Assembly (NCBI RefSeq): GCF_900178005.1
Contig: NZ_FXBS01000004.1
Location: 186,001-250,000 of the forward strand
Source of the DNA: Tuberibacillus sp. Marseille-P3662
Lineage (GTDB): Bacteria > Bacillota > Bacilli > Bacillales > Sporolactobacillaceae
Reading direction: 5' to 3'
Length of the DNA stretch: 64,000 nucleotides
Part shown: positions 35,457 to 42,644 of the stretch, one piece after another
How the letters are laid out: every line of letters starts with the position of its first letter
Position numbering within the stretch: the stretch's first letter is position 1
Notes under the pieces: model-generated
Told to the model about the DNA's origin: nothing
What the model saw: the letters and a program-made list of their open reading frames with translations, nothing else
Databases searched by the model: none
Position numbers and translations under genes: made by a program

Positions 35457-35831
35457 ATGAGCAAATTCAAATCGTATCTATACGGCTTTACAGCGGGCGG
35501 TTTAGCAGCGGGGATAACCGTGCTTCTGAATACGCCAAAACCGGGTAAAGAAGTTCGTGATAACCTGCAAAATAAAGCGGAATCCGTACGTGATACAGTG
35601 AATGACTTCCGTAACACGACCGATTCCGTGAAAGCCTACGTTGATGATTTCAAGAACAATCAACTAACCACCATTCAAGCGACAGCTAAAGATATCAAAG
35701 GCATTGTCGAGACGTGGCAACGCGATATTCAGCCGAATATCGAACACATTAGACAAGATTTAAAAGACATGCAATCGGAAAGCCGAAACCTCAATCAGGA
35801 AAACCATGAACCGGAGAATGACGCTGACTAA
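35457..35831 (+). CDS. YtxH domain protein
   Basis: A 124-residue protein. An N-terminal hydrophobic helix (YGFTAGGLAAGITVLL, residues 8-23) is followed by the TPKPGKEVRDNLQNKAES motif typical of YtxH-type proteins and by a long amphipathic, probably coiled-coil tail. B. subtilis YhaH, in the same region, is the likely counterpart. Members are general-stress or envelope-associated proteins of unknown mechanism. The start at 35457 has AAGGAGGTGA upstream; the GTG at 35445 is part of that site. Confidence 0.85.
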   Translation: MSKFKSYLYGFTAGGLAAGITVLLNTPKPGKEVRDNLQNKAESVRDTVNDFRNTTDSVKAYVDDFKNNQLTTIQATAKDIKGIVETWQRDIQPNIEHIRQDLKDMQSESRNLNQENHEPENDAD

Positions 35832-35856
35832 TCGTCATATCTCCGGTTTTTTTATT
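35813..35856 (+). terminator. Terminator of the YtxH-domain gene
   Basis: CCGGAGAATGACG and CGTCATATCTCCGG form a long imperfect stem followed by seven T, partly within the last codons. Confidence 0.85.
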
Positions 35857-35880
35857 TTTTCAGGGCTACGCACCTCCATT

Positions 35881-36504
35881 GGGACAAGCTCGTTCCAAGA
35901 TTCGTGCTTTACGGGACAGAATCTTTTCAATGCGGGACACTTTTATTGCAGTACAGGACAATCTCGGGACAGCGCACACTCAACGGGACAAGCTCGTTCC
36001 AAGATTCGTGCTTTACGGGACAGAATCTTTTCAATGCGGGACACTTTTATTGCAGTACGGGACAATCTCGGGACAGCGCACACTCAACGGGACAAGCACG
36101 TTCCAAGATTCGTGCTTTGCGGGACAGAATCTTTTCAATGCGGGACACTTTTATTGCAGTACGGGACACCCTCGGGTCAACGCACACTTAACGGGACAAG
36201 CTCGTTCCAAGATTCATGCTTTACGGGACAGAATCTTTTCAATGCGGGTCACTTTTATTGAAGTACGGGACAACCTCGGGTCAGCGCACACTTAACGGGA
36301 CAAGCTCGTTCCAAGATTCATGCTTTGCGGGACAGAATCTTTTCAATGCGGGACACTTTTATTGCAGTACGGGACAACCTCGGGTCAGCGCACACTCAAC
36401 GGGACAAGCTCGTTCCAAGATTCGTGCTTTACGGGACAGAATCTTTTCAATGCGGGACACTTTTATGACAGTACGGGACAACCTCGGGACAGCCTCCCTC
36501 CTCT
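35881..36504 (+). repeat. 104-bp tandem array I, six units
   Basis: Units starting GGGACAAGCTCGTTCCAAGA begin at 35881, 35985, 36089, 36193, 36297 and 36401, an exact 104-bp period. Copies differ by a few substitutions and no indels. Each has five GGGACA-type hexamers at offsets 0, 32, 53, 74 and 85, and an inverted repeat AAGATTC...GAATCTT. Several overlapping plus-strand frames are open only because the repeat lacks stops; a period of 104 is not a multiple of three, so these are not genes. The array fills the gap between the YtxH and DUF3267 genes. Confidence 0.95.
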
Positions 36505-36633
36505 TTCAGCCCAAAATCCATTTTTCCACAAAAATTCAACTAAAAAATGTCTCATAAGGTCTTGATTTTCTTCTAAAATCACAGTAAAGTAATTGAGGAT
36601 AAAATGATAATGATAATGGAAGTGGGTGAGTCT

Positions 36634-37179
36634 ATGAACTGCTGGAAAACATTTAACATCTTTAAACAATTAGGAACCACGCGTTTAATGGTAGTGTCAC
36701 TTGGCGGTGCGATGTCATTCTATATCTTGTTTTATTTATTAATGACGGTGAATGGCTATAACGGTCCGTTCCGCTTTAACATGTTACTGTTCTTGGGTTC
36801 CATCATTTTAGTGCTTCCTTTGCATAAACTGCTGCATTGTCTGCCTGCATGGCTATCGGGCCATGAAGCTCGCGTCTATTTTGAGAAAGGTCAATGGATG
36901 CCGCGAATGCAATGTGTGATTCCTGGAGCTATGCCGAAAAAACGGTATATGAGCGTCACCTTGGCGCCATTCGTCATCCTTTCACTATTTAGTCTAGGCA
37001 TGACTTTCACCTTTCCTGAGGAAGTTCACTATCTTTCAGCCATAGGCTCATTAAACTTTGGTATGAGCGTCGCTGACATTCTTTACTTCGCTCATATTGT
37101 TCGTGCCCCAGCGCAATCCTGGGTTGAAGAAGGACCAGGTCACTGCCGAATTCTCATCAAAAACCACGAAATTGCTTAA
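36634..37179 (+). CDS. DUF3267 family membrane protein
   Basis: A 181-residue protein with four hydrophobic segments (near 22-40, 50-68, 110-130 and 140-160). The stretch HKLLHCLPAWLSGHE includes a spaced His pair in a helix, resembling a zinc-protease-like H-x-x-x-H site that many DUF3267 members retain; proteolysis is unproven. Two starts are possible: ATG at 36634 with GGTGAG upstream, chosen here, or 36604 with GAGG. It lies immediately after 104-bp array I and has its own terminator. Confidence 0.8.
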   Translation: MNCWKTFNIFKQLGTTRLMVVSLGGAMSFYILFYLLMTVNGYNGPFRFNMLLFLGSIILVLPLHKLLHCLPAWLSGHEARVYFEKGQWMPRMQCVIPGAMPKKRYMSVTLAPFVILSLFSLGMTFTFPEEVHYLSAIGSLNFGMSVADILYFAHIVRAPAQSWVEEGPGHCRILIKNHEIA

Positions 37180-37187
37180 TAATAACA

Positions 37188-37216
37188 GCGAGTGCCCCAA
37201 TTAAGGGGCACTCGCT
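37188..37216 (+). terminator. Terminator of the DUF3267 gene
   Basis: GCGAGTGCCCC and GGGGCACTCGC form a perfect 11-bp stem with loop AATTAA and a T-rich tail. Confidence 0.9.
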
Positions 37217-37236
37217 TCTTTATTTGCCTAAAATAA

Positions 37237-37809
37237 TTATTCATGGAACACATTAAATTGAATTTGATTATTGGCTAAGTCTATCGCTTCCGCCTGCAAA
37301 TAAAAACGATCTTTGATTTTCAATTGGGTTAAATTGATATAAATTTGCTCCTTATCATCATCAATATGGACCCACTCTGGTAAATCAGTGCCTTTGTTAA
37401 TAAATTTCAGCACCTCAGAAGGCGGTAACTTAAGCACACCCAATTTTACAGACTTCTCTTTTAATAAAACATTGCCATCCTTGACCGTCGGCGCAAATGT
37501 CATCTCAAATGGAATATTAGCGCTGAGAACATTCAACTTCCCGGTAATTTTGGCATCATCATTAATATGAATTTGGTATGTCAAATTAGACTGTTTATTA
37601 GAAGCGCTAACTTCCTGATTAATGAGTTGTTCCAGCTCCTGCTTGTTCGCATCAATCGTAAAAATCGGTTCGCCATGTTCAACGGGTTCTGGCTCTTTAA
37701 AATCACTTCCCGGCGTTTGTAACGCTATAAATAAGACAACCACAACCAAAATTTCCGCCATAATCACGCCTGAGACAACAAAAAACCAGACCTTCCATTT
37801 ATTTTTCAC
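37237..37809 (-). CDS. YpmS-like (DUF2140) membrane-anchored protein
   Basis: A 190-residue protein. A single N-terminal helix (about 6-28) anchors an extracytoplasmic domain of 150 residues. LEQLINQEV, VLLKEKSVKLGVLKLPPSEVLKFI and a DRFYLQAEAIDL end are typical of the DUF2140/YpmS family, which has no known function. The start is probably GTG at 37809, eight bases after AAGGGTGA; another GTG at 37818 overlaps that site. Monocistronic and convergent with the DUF3267 gene. Confidence 0.8.
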   Translation of the reverse strand: MKNKWKVWFFVVSGVIMAEILVVVVLFIALQTPGSDFKEPEPVEHGEPIFTIDANKQELEQLINQEVSASNKQSNLTYQIHINDDAKITGKLNVLSANIPFEMTFAPTVKDGNVLLKEKSVKLGVLKLPPSEVLKFINKGTDLPEWVHIDDDKEQIYINLTQLKIKDRFYLQAEAIDLANNQIQFNVFHE

Positions 37810-37897
37810 ATCTCTCACCCTTTTTTAACTATGAATTTTTGCCATCATTTGATAATCTTATATTAGAGTTTTTTAAAGTGCCAAACGGAGGGTCCCT

Positions 37898-38089
37898 ATG
37901 ATTGTTGTTTATACGTTTATCGCATTTGGAGTATTTGCGATCTTCACATTTAATAGTCTAACAAATTCTTTGTGTATACAGAAAAGTATTCCTGAAGAAA
38001 AACACGATTCAATTTTTACGACCATTAATGTTCTCATCACTATTTTATTAACGAATTCCTATATTGTCATTTTTTCCGCTGTTTCATAA
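37898..38089 (+). CDS. Small two-helix membrane protein
   Basis: A 63-residue hydrophobic protein with helices near 2-20 and 42-60 and a short polar middle (QKSIPEEKHDS). GGAGGGTCCCT precedes the ATG. It lies between a divergent YpmS-like gene and prsA. No family recognised. Confidence 0.6.
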   Translation: MIVVYTFIAFGVFAIFTFNSLTNSLCIQKSIPEEKHDSIFTTINVLITILLTNSYIVIFSAVS

Positions 38090-38111
38090 CAAAAAGGACA
38101 ATAGATGAAAT

Positions 38112-38127
38112 ATGGGAATTTTCCCAT
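38112..38127. promoter_or_regulatory. Inverted repeat upstream of the prsA promoter
   Basis: ATGGGAA-TT-TTCCCAT (7-2-7) lies 14 bp before the predicted prsA -35. It is a candidate operator; the regulator is unknown. Confidence 0.35.
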
Positions 38128-38140
38128 GTTACTTATTTTC

Positions 38141-38171
38141 TTGGATTTAGTCGGGAAATATATGCTATAGT
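38141..38171 (+). promoter_or_regulatory. prsA: Promoter of prsA
   Basis: TTGGAT at 38141-38146 and an extended -10 (TGCTATAGT, hexamer 38166-38171) are separated by 19 bp. The TG extension compensates for the long spacer. Confidence 0.5.
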
Positions 38172-38223
38172 TAAAAATGTCATGTAACAAAGTCATGCAA
38201 TTTGCGAAAGAGGAGTGAAACAC

Positions 38224-39165
38224 ATGAAGAAATTAACCCTGATCTTAACAATAATGTTGGGACTAGCTGGTTTGGCAGCATGTTCAGATTCCGATAGTAA
38301 CGGTCAGACACTTGCTAAATCAGACGCCGGTAATGTGACGCAACAAGAAGTTTGGGATCAAATGAAGCAGACCCCGCAAGCCAAACAAATGATGACCCAA
38401 ATGAGTCAGCAAGTTGCATTAAAGAAAATGCTTAAGAAGGAATACGATGTCAAGGATGAAAAAGTCCAAGACAAGCTTGATGAAATGAAAAAACAACTCC
38501 CGACAGGCATGAATTTGGAAGATGCCTTGAAACAACAAGGGATGAAATTAGAGGATTATAAAGACACAATCCGCACACAGCTTTTGCTTGAAAAAGCTCA
38601 AACCAAAGACGTTAAAGTCACAGACAAGAAGCTCAAAGATTACTTTAAGAACAACAAAAAGCAGCTTGAATCCATTAAAGTGAGACATATCATTGTCAAT
38701 AAAGAATCCAAAGCTAAAGACCTTCGTAAGCAATTGAAGAACGGCAAGGACTTTGCGAAATTGGCTCAAAACAATTCCATTGGTCCATCGAAAAGCGAAG
38801 GCGGCGACTTGGGTTGGATAACACGTCAATCCCAATATCAAAAAGAATTTCTTAATGCTGCTTTTAAATTGGATGTCGATGAAATCAGCCAACCCGTCAA
38901 ATCACAGTCCGGCTGGCATATCATCCAAGTGACAGACAAAAAGGATACTTTTAAAGCCTTAAAAGATGATATCACGGATCAATATAAACAAAGCAAAGGC
39001 AAGTCAGCCCAAAAAGTTATCCAAGAATTATTCAAGAAATATAACATTGAAGCTCAAAATGATACATTCAAGAGTGCTTTTGAAATTTCTGATCAACAGT
39101 CACAGCAACAATCAGGCTCCGGTTCCGGATCAAGCAGCAGTGACTCAAGCGATAGCAGTAAGTAA
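38224..39165 (+). CDS. prsA: Foldase lipoprotein PrsA (peptidyl-prolyl isomerase)
   Basis: A 313-residue secreted-protein foldase. The signal peptide ends in the lipobox LAAC, with lipidated Cys20. A chaperone-like NC domain surrounds the parvulin PPIase domain at about 152-240 (VRHIIVNKE; GGDLGWITRQ; SGWHIIQV). The C-terminus is a serine-rich tail (about 20 of the last 27 residues are S, G, D or Q). It folds exported proteins at the outer face of the membrane. The start at 38224 has GAGGAGTGA upstream. A CssRS-like secretion-stress system is encoded just downstream on the other strand, a suggestive pairing. Confidence 0.96.
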   Translation: MKKLTLILTIMLGLAGLAACSDSDSNGQTLAKSDAGNVTQQEVWDQMKQTPQAKQMMTQMSQQVALKKMLKKEYDVKDEKVQDKLDEMKKQLPTGMNLEDALKQQGMKLEDYKDTIRTQLLLEKAQTKDVKVTDKKLKDYFKNNKKQLESIKVRHIIVNKESKAKDLRKQLKNGKDFAKLAQNNSIGPSKSEGGDLGWITRQSQYQKEFLNAAFKLDVDEISQPVKSQSGWHIIQVTDKKDTFKALKDDITDQYKQSKGKSAQKVIQELFKKYNIEAQNDTFKSAFEISDQQSQQQSGSGSGSSSSDSSDSSK

Positions 39166-39181
39166 AAAACATTGTCATCAA

Positions 39182-39221
39182 AAAAAGACAGACGCGAATG
39201 TTACATCGCGTCTGTCTTTTT
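39182..39221. terminator. Bidirectional terminator between prsA and yhaL
   Basis: AAAAAGACAGACGCGA pairs perfectly with TCGCGTCTGTCTTTTT around an 8-nt loop. It serves convergent prsA and yhaL. Confidence 0.9.
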
Positions 39222-39491
39222 CATTTGCCGTCGCTTTTCTCTTTCCTTCTCAATCCGCTTCATGTACACTTTGCCCTGTTCTTCGATCCACTGCTCATCA
39301 ACCTCTTGCTCATCTTTGGAAATCGAAAAATATTGATAAGCACTAAAAATGATGCCGGCAATCACGAAGTAGCCCCACCAAGGTAGCGCTGCTAATTGTG
39401 CGCCTAGTCTACCTAAATTACCGAACTGTTGTAAAAGATAAACAACTAATAAGCCACCAAGAATGATGAGCGAACGTTTACCTTGTTTCAA
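39201..39491 (-). CDS. yhaL: Sporulation protein YhaL-like
   Basis: A 96-residue protein. Two hydrophobic segments (about 8-22 and 35-50) are followed by a charged helical tail (EEQGKVYMKRIEKEREKRRQ). The size, topology and place between prsA and yhaM match YhaL, a small Bacillus membrane protein linked to sporulation. The likely start is TTG at 39491, eight bases after GAGGGGG; an ATG farther upstream (39548) lies inside a hairpin. The ribosome site is the right arm of that hairpin, so translation may be restrained. Confidence 0.75.
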   Translation of the reverse strand: MKQGKRSLIILGGLLVVYLLQQFGNLGRLGAQLAALPWWGYFVIAGIIFSAYQYFSISKDEQEVDEQWIEEQGKVYMKRIEKEREKRRQMKKTDAM

Positions 39492-39498
39492 AGAAAAA

Positions 39499-39545
39499 AC
39501 CCCCTCATTAACATGTGTTACAAACATGTATATGAAAGAGGGGGA
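39499..39545 (-). terminator. Terminator-like hairpin after yhaM whose right arm is the yhaL ribosome site
   Basis: On the minus strand CCCCCTC (39545-39539) pairs with GAGGGGG followed by six T, with an inner ACATGT/ACATGT stem. It is placed after yhaM, but its right arm is the Shine-Dalgarno sequence of yhaL. Confidence 0.7.
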
Positions 39546-39583
39546 CAAGATAGAACCGTCATAAGTATCAATAATAGATTGTC

Positions 39584-40546
39584 TTAGTTTTCCACAAGTG
39601 TTGTATTCGTTAAATAGGCTGGCTTATAGAATGAACGATTCTCCATAGGGAATAATTTTTCGGTAAAATCACCGGGGTTTGCCTTATCAAGTGCACGATT
39701 TAGCATTGTAATTTTGGCATCAAAATTATCGATCATATGCAGCACTTCCGCCTCACGAATCAATGGCGGTTTTGGACTGCCCCACTCTGTCTTACCGTGG
39801 TGCGACAGAATCAAATGCTGAAGAACTGTCACTTCATCGCCTTCAATGCCCAATTCTTGTGCTGTTTGTACCACTTCATTAGCCATAATACTAATATGTC
39901 CGAGTAACTTGCCTTCCACTGTATAGCTGGGCGCTGTCACTCCGGATAGTTCGGTGACTTTACCCATATCATGGAGAATAATACCGGCATACAGCAAGTC
40001 TGTATCTAGATCTGGATACAATTCTGTGATAGATTTGGCTAGTTTCAGCATCGATACGACATGATAGGCCAAACCGGATACGAACTCATGATGATTTTTC
40101 ACAGCGGCTGGATATTCAAAAAACGGCTGCTGGTGCTTTTTAACAAGCGCTCGCGTTATCCGTTGAATATTCGGATTCTCAATCGCAAACACAAATTGAT
40201 TGATATAATCAACCATTTCTGTGATCTCCATCGGCGCTGACGGCACCAAATCCGACTTTTCAATAGGATCTTGATCGGTTGCCAAGCGAATCCGCTTGAT
40301 CCGCAATTGGAGTTTGCCCCGGAACGTCGTAATGTCCCCTTCAATCTTCACGATCGTATCCGCCGTATAGTCTTGTTCATCTTGTTCGCTACTGTCCCAA
40401 AGCTTAGCCTCAATATCACCCGTAATATCTTGCAGGATCAGGGTCATAAAAGGCTTGCCGTTACTCGCAACCGATTTCGTTGCCGATTTAATTAATAGAT
40501 ATTGAGTAATAGCGTCGCCTTCCTTACATTGTCCAATACCACTCAT
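39584..40546 (-). CDS. yhaM: 3'-5' exoribonuclease YhaM
   Basis: A 320-residue enzyme, close to the 314 of B. subtilis YhaM. The N-terminal OB fold (about 12-100; [19 protein letters not shown]) binds RNA or single-stranded DNA. The HD domain follows with His near [15 protein letters not shown] and [17 protein letters not shown], which bind metal. It trims RNA 3' ends with manganese. The start at 40546 has GGGGAGG upstream. In B. subtilis it is adjacent to yhaN and yhaO; here a two-component system has come between. Confidence 0.95.
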   Translation of the reverse strand: MSGIGQCKEGDAITQYLLIKSATKSVASNGKPFMTLILQDITGDIEAKLWDSSEQDEQDYTADTIVKIEGDITTFRGKLQLRIKRIRLATDQDPIEKSDLVPSAPMEITEMVDYINQFVFAIENPNIQRITRALVKKHQQPFFEYPAAVKNHHEFVSGLAYHVVSMLKLAKSITELYPDLDTDLLYAGIILHDMGKVTELSGVTAPSYTVEGKLLGHISIMANEVVQTAQELGIEGDEVTVLQHLILSHHGKTEWGSPKPPLIREAEVLHMIDNFDAKITMLNRALDKANPGDFTEKLFPMENRSFYKPAYLTNTTLVEN

Positions 40547-40603
40547 GCATCTAACCTCCCCTTTACAACGCATAGGATGACTAGTCTCTATTCTATCATG
40601 CCC

Positions 40604-41953
40604 TCACATGTCTTTCGAAGGTATTTTGACCGTAAAATGAACACCATCTTGATCGTTATGAACTGTAATCGTACCATTGTGTCGTTCTACAATTCGTTTG
40701 ACGATCGCCATCCCTAGACCGAATTGCCCTTTACTTCCCTTATAGAACGGTTCAAACAGTTGATTCAATTGGTCTTCCGGAATCGGATCCCCATCATTAC
40801 TAATGATCATCCACGTTTCATCACCATGTTGTTCAGCGGACAATCGAACGGTGGTTTTAGCATAACGAACGGCATTTTCAACAAGATTCTCTATCGCCAC
40901 AAGCCATTGTTCTTCATCAACATAGAGTGGCACCGACGGATTGCGTGTGACAATATCTAGATCCGCTCTCTGCTGTGAAAACCGTTGCTGAATGGTGTCC
41001 GCAAGCTCGCCGAACTCAATCAGGGTCATTTCCGGCTGTTCATCACGTAATGAATCAACTTTAGCAAAATAGATTAACTTTTGCACCCGCTGCTCCATCC
41101 GCGCTGACTCATCCATAATAATCTCCATGGAATCTTCGGCTGTCCCCTTGGGATAAACCCCATCTTTTACAGACTGAGCATAACTCTGGATCACCATAAT
41201 GGGCGTTTTTAATTCATGCGATGCCCGCTGTAAGAACTGTTTCTGTGACTCATCATACTGGATCAAATTGCGCCGCATGTTCTCGAATTGATGGGACAAT
41301 CGCTCGAACTCATCCCCGCTGTGCCATTTAAACGGCTTTTGCCAATTGAGCGCCGCAATATTTTCGAAGTGACGCCCTAATGTGATGAGCGGATTTTTCA
41401 AATAACGCGTTAACCAGCCAGCGAGCGCCAAACTAATTAAAGCCGCGATACCAAAAATAATGAGCAAACGATACCACAATTTTTTCATCATTTGATTGCG
41501 ATACGTGTCCCACATATAAGAAATCAGATAGAGTTGATTCGGTGATTCCTGGATTTTACGAACGACATAAAAAATCGTCGCCCCTTGATATTCCATTTCA
41601 TACTCACCCATCTCTGATTCCTGATCACGCAGACTGTCGGCCACTTCATCTAAAAATTGCTGCGGCACCGGATCACCTTCGAGGCGGCCCTGACCGTTAA
41701 CGACGACGAGATGCCCGACAGAACGGGCCGCTCGCTGCCGCTCAACAAACCCTGTGCCTGTATCAGGAACATCAAAGTCAGATAAGTCATTGCCAATATA
41801 GCTCTGTTGCTGCTGTTTGATCATCTCATAGGAGTCCTCTTTCAACGTCTTTTGCAGCGAGAATGGATAAACGATCGTAATAATCAGTCCAATGGAAACG
41901 ATCAGTACGATAAAAGAGAACCAGATGCGTTGCGTCAGCGTTAACCGAACCAT
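40604..41953 (-). CDS. cssS: CssS-like sensor histidine kinase
   Basis: A 449-residue membrane kinase. Helices at about 10-30 and 160-180 bracket an extracytoplasmic domain of some 125 residues; a HAMP domain follows. The H box is HELKTPIMVIQSYAQSVKDG with His246, and the stretch up to VYPKGTAEDSMEII is strikingly like B. subtilis CssS. ATP-binding N and G boxes (ENLVENAVRYA, GQFGLGMAIVKRI) are intact. CssS senses misfolded exported proteins and activates htrA-type proteases. Its start overlaps the regulator stop by one base. The identification is by remembered sequence, so another OmpR-linked kinase of the same branch remains possible. Confidence 0.8.
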   Translation of the reverse strand: MVRLTLTQRIWFSFIVLIVSIGLIITIVYPFSLQKTLKEDSYEMIKQQQQSYIGNDLSDFDVPDTGTGFVERQRAARSVGHLVVVNGQGRLEGDPVPQQFLDEVADSLRDQESEMGEYEMEYQGATIFYVVRKIQESPNQLYLISYMWDTYRNQMMKKLWYRLLIIFGIAALISLALAGWLTRYLKNPLITLGRHFENIAALNWQKPFKWHSGDEFERLSHQFENMRRNLIQYDESQKQFLQRASHELKTPIMVIQSYAQSVKDGVYPKGTAEDSMEIIMDESARMEQRVQKLIYFAKVDSLRDEQPEMTLIEFGELADTIQQRFSQQRADLDIVTRNPSVPLYVDEEQWLVAIENLVENAVRYAKTTVRLSAEQHGDETWMIISNDGDPIPEDQLNQLFEPFYKGSKGQFGLGMAIVKRIVERHNGTITVHNDQDGVHFTVKIPSKDM

Positions 41954-42630
41954 TAGGAAACTACCCTGTAGCCTTCACCATAAACCGTATCAAGGTTCAA
42001 GCGGGGCATCTTTTTGCGAATGCGGCGCACGACATCATCAACAGCGCGCGTGGAACCGACGTAATCATCGCCCCAGACTTGCCTGAGAATATTATCCCGT
42101 GATTTAGCTACATTCAGATTTTCAATTAAATATAAGAGTAAATCAAATTCTTTAATCGTTAATTCGATGGATTCATCAGACCGGTTGCTGACACGTCGGC
42201 GGCTAATATCAATCGTATAGTCGGTGACCTGAAACACCTGCGGTTTAATGTCTTGACTGTACACCCGGTGCAACAATTTCTTGGCACGAATAATCAATTC
42301 TTTAGGGAGAAATGGCTTTGTTAAATAGTCGTCGCTTCCCATTTCAAGTCCGACAATTTTATCCAAGTCCTCGTCCCGTGCCGATGTGAAAATCACCGGG
42401 ATCTCCCGATTGTTTTGTTTAATTTTTTTAATTAAATCATAGCCCGACATACCCGGCAACATAATGTCAAGTACCCACAAGTGTATGCCGGTGTTCAGAT
42501 GCTCTAGAGCTTGTTCGGCTGTTTCTGAAACAGTCACCTCCCATCCTTCCTTTTCCATATACGCTTGTAAAACTGAGGCAAGATGGGCTTCGTCTTCTAC
42601 TAAATGGATATGATAGCTGGGTTCTTCCAT
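41953..42630 (-). CDS. cssR: CssR-like response regulator
   Basis: A 225-residue OmpR-family regulator. The receiver has Asp55 (HLWVLDIMLPG) and a conserved Lys in SDDYLTKPFLPKELIIRAK; the winged helix ends VVRRIRKKMPRL with VYGEGYR. HLWVLDIMLP and the KPFLP-x-ELIIR block match B. subtilis CssR closely, supporting a secretion-stress role with the downstream CssS-like kinase. AAGGAGGTTG precedes the ATG, 14 bp after yhaN. htrA-type target genes are not in the window; prsA is the nearest secretion gene. Confidence 0.82.
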   Translation of the reverse strand: MEEPSYHIHLVEDEAHLASVLQAYMEKEGWEVTVSETAEQALEHLNTGIHLWVLDIMLPGMSGYDLIKKIKQNNREIPVIFTSARDEDLDKIVGLEMGSDDYLTKPFLPKELIIRAKKLLHRVYSQDIKPQVFQVTDYTIDISRRRVSNRSDESIELTIKEFDLLLYLIENLNVAKSRDNILRQVWGDDYVGSTRAVDDVVRRIRKKMPRLNLDTVYGEGYRVVS

Positions 42631-42644
42631 GCCGCAACCTCCTT

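Noticed and set aside
35881-36504. CRISPR or insertion-sequence remnant for the 104-bp arrays
   Set aside because: All 104 bp of each unit are conserved, with no unique spacers, transposase fragment or terminal inverted repeats.
35806-36565. Several overlapping plus-strand open frames of 81-151 codons in 104-bp array I
   Set aside because: They are open in all three frames because the repeat lacks stop codons. The same peptide (GTESFQCGT) recurs in shifted frames since 104 is not divisible by three, and no ribosome sites precede them.
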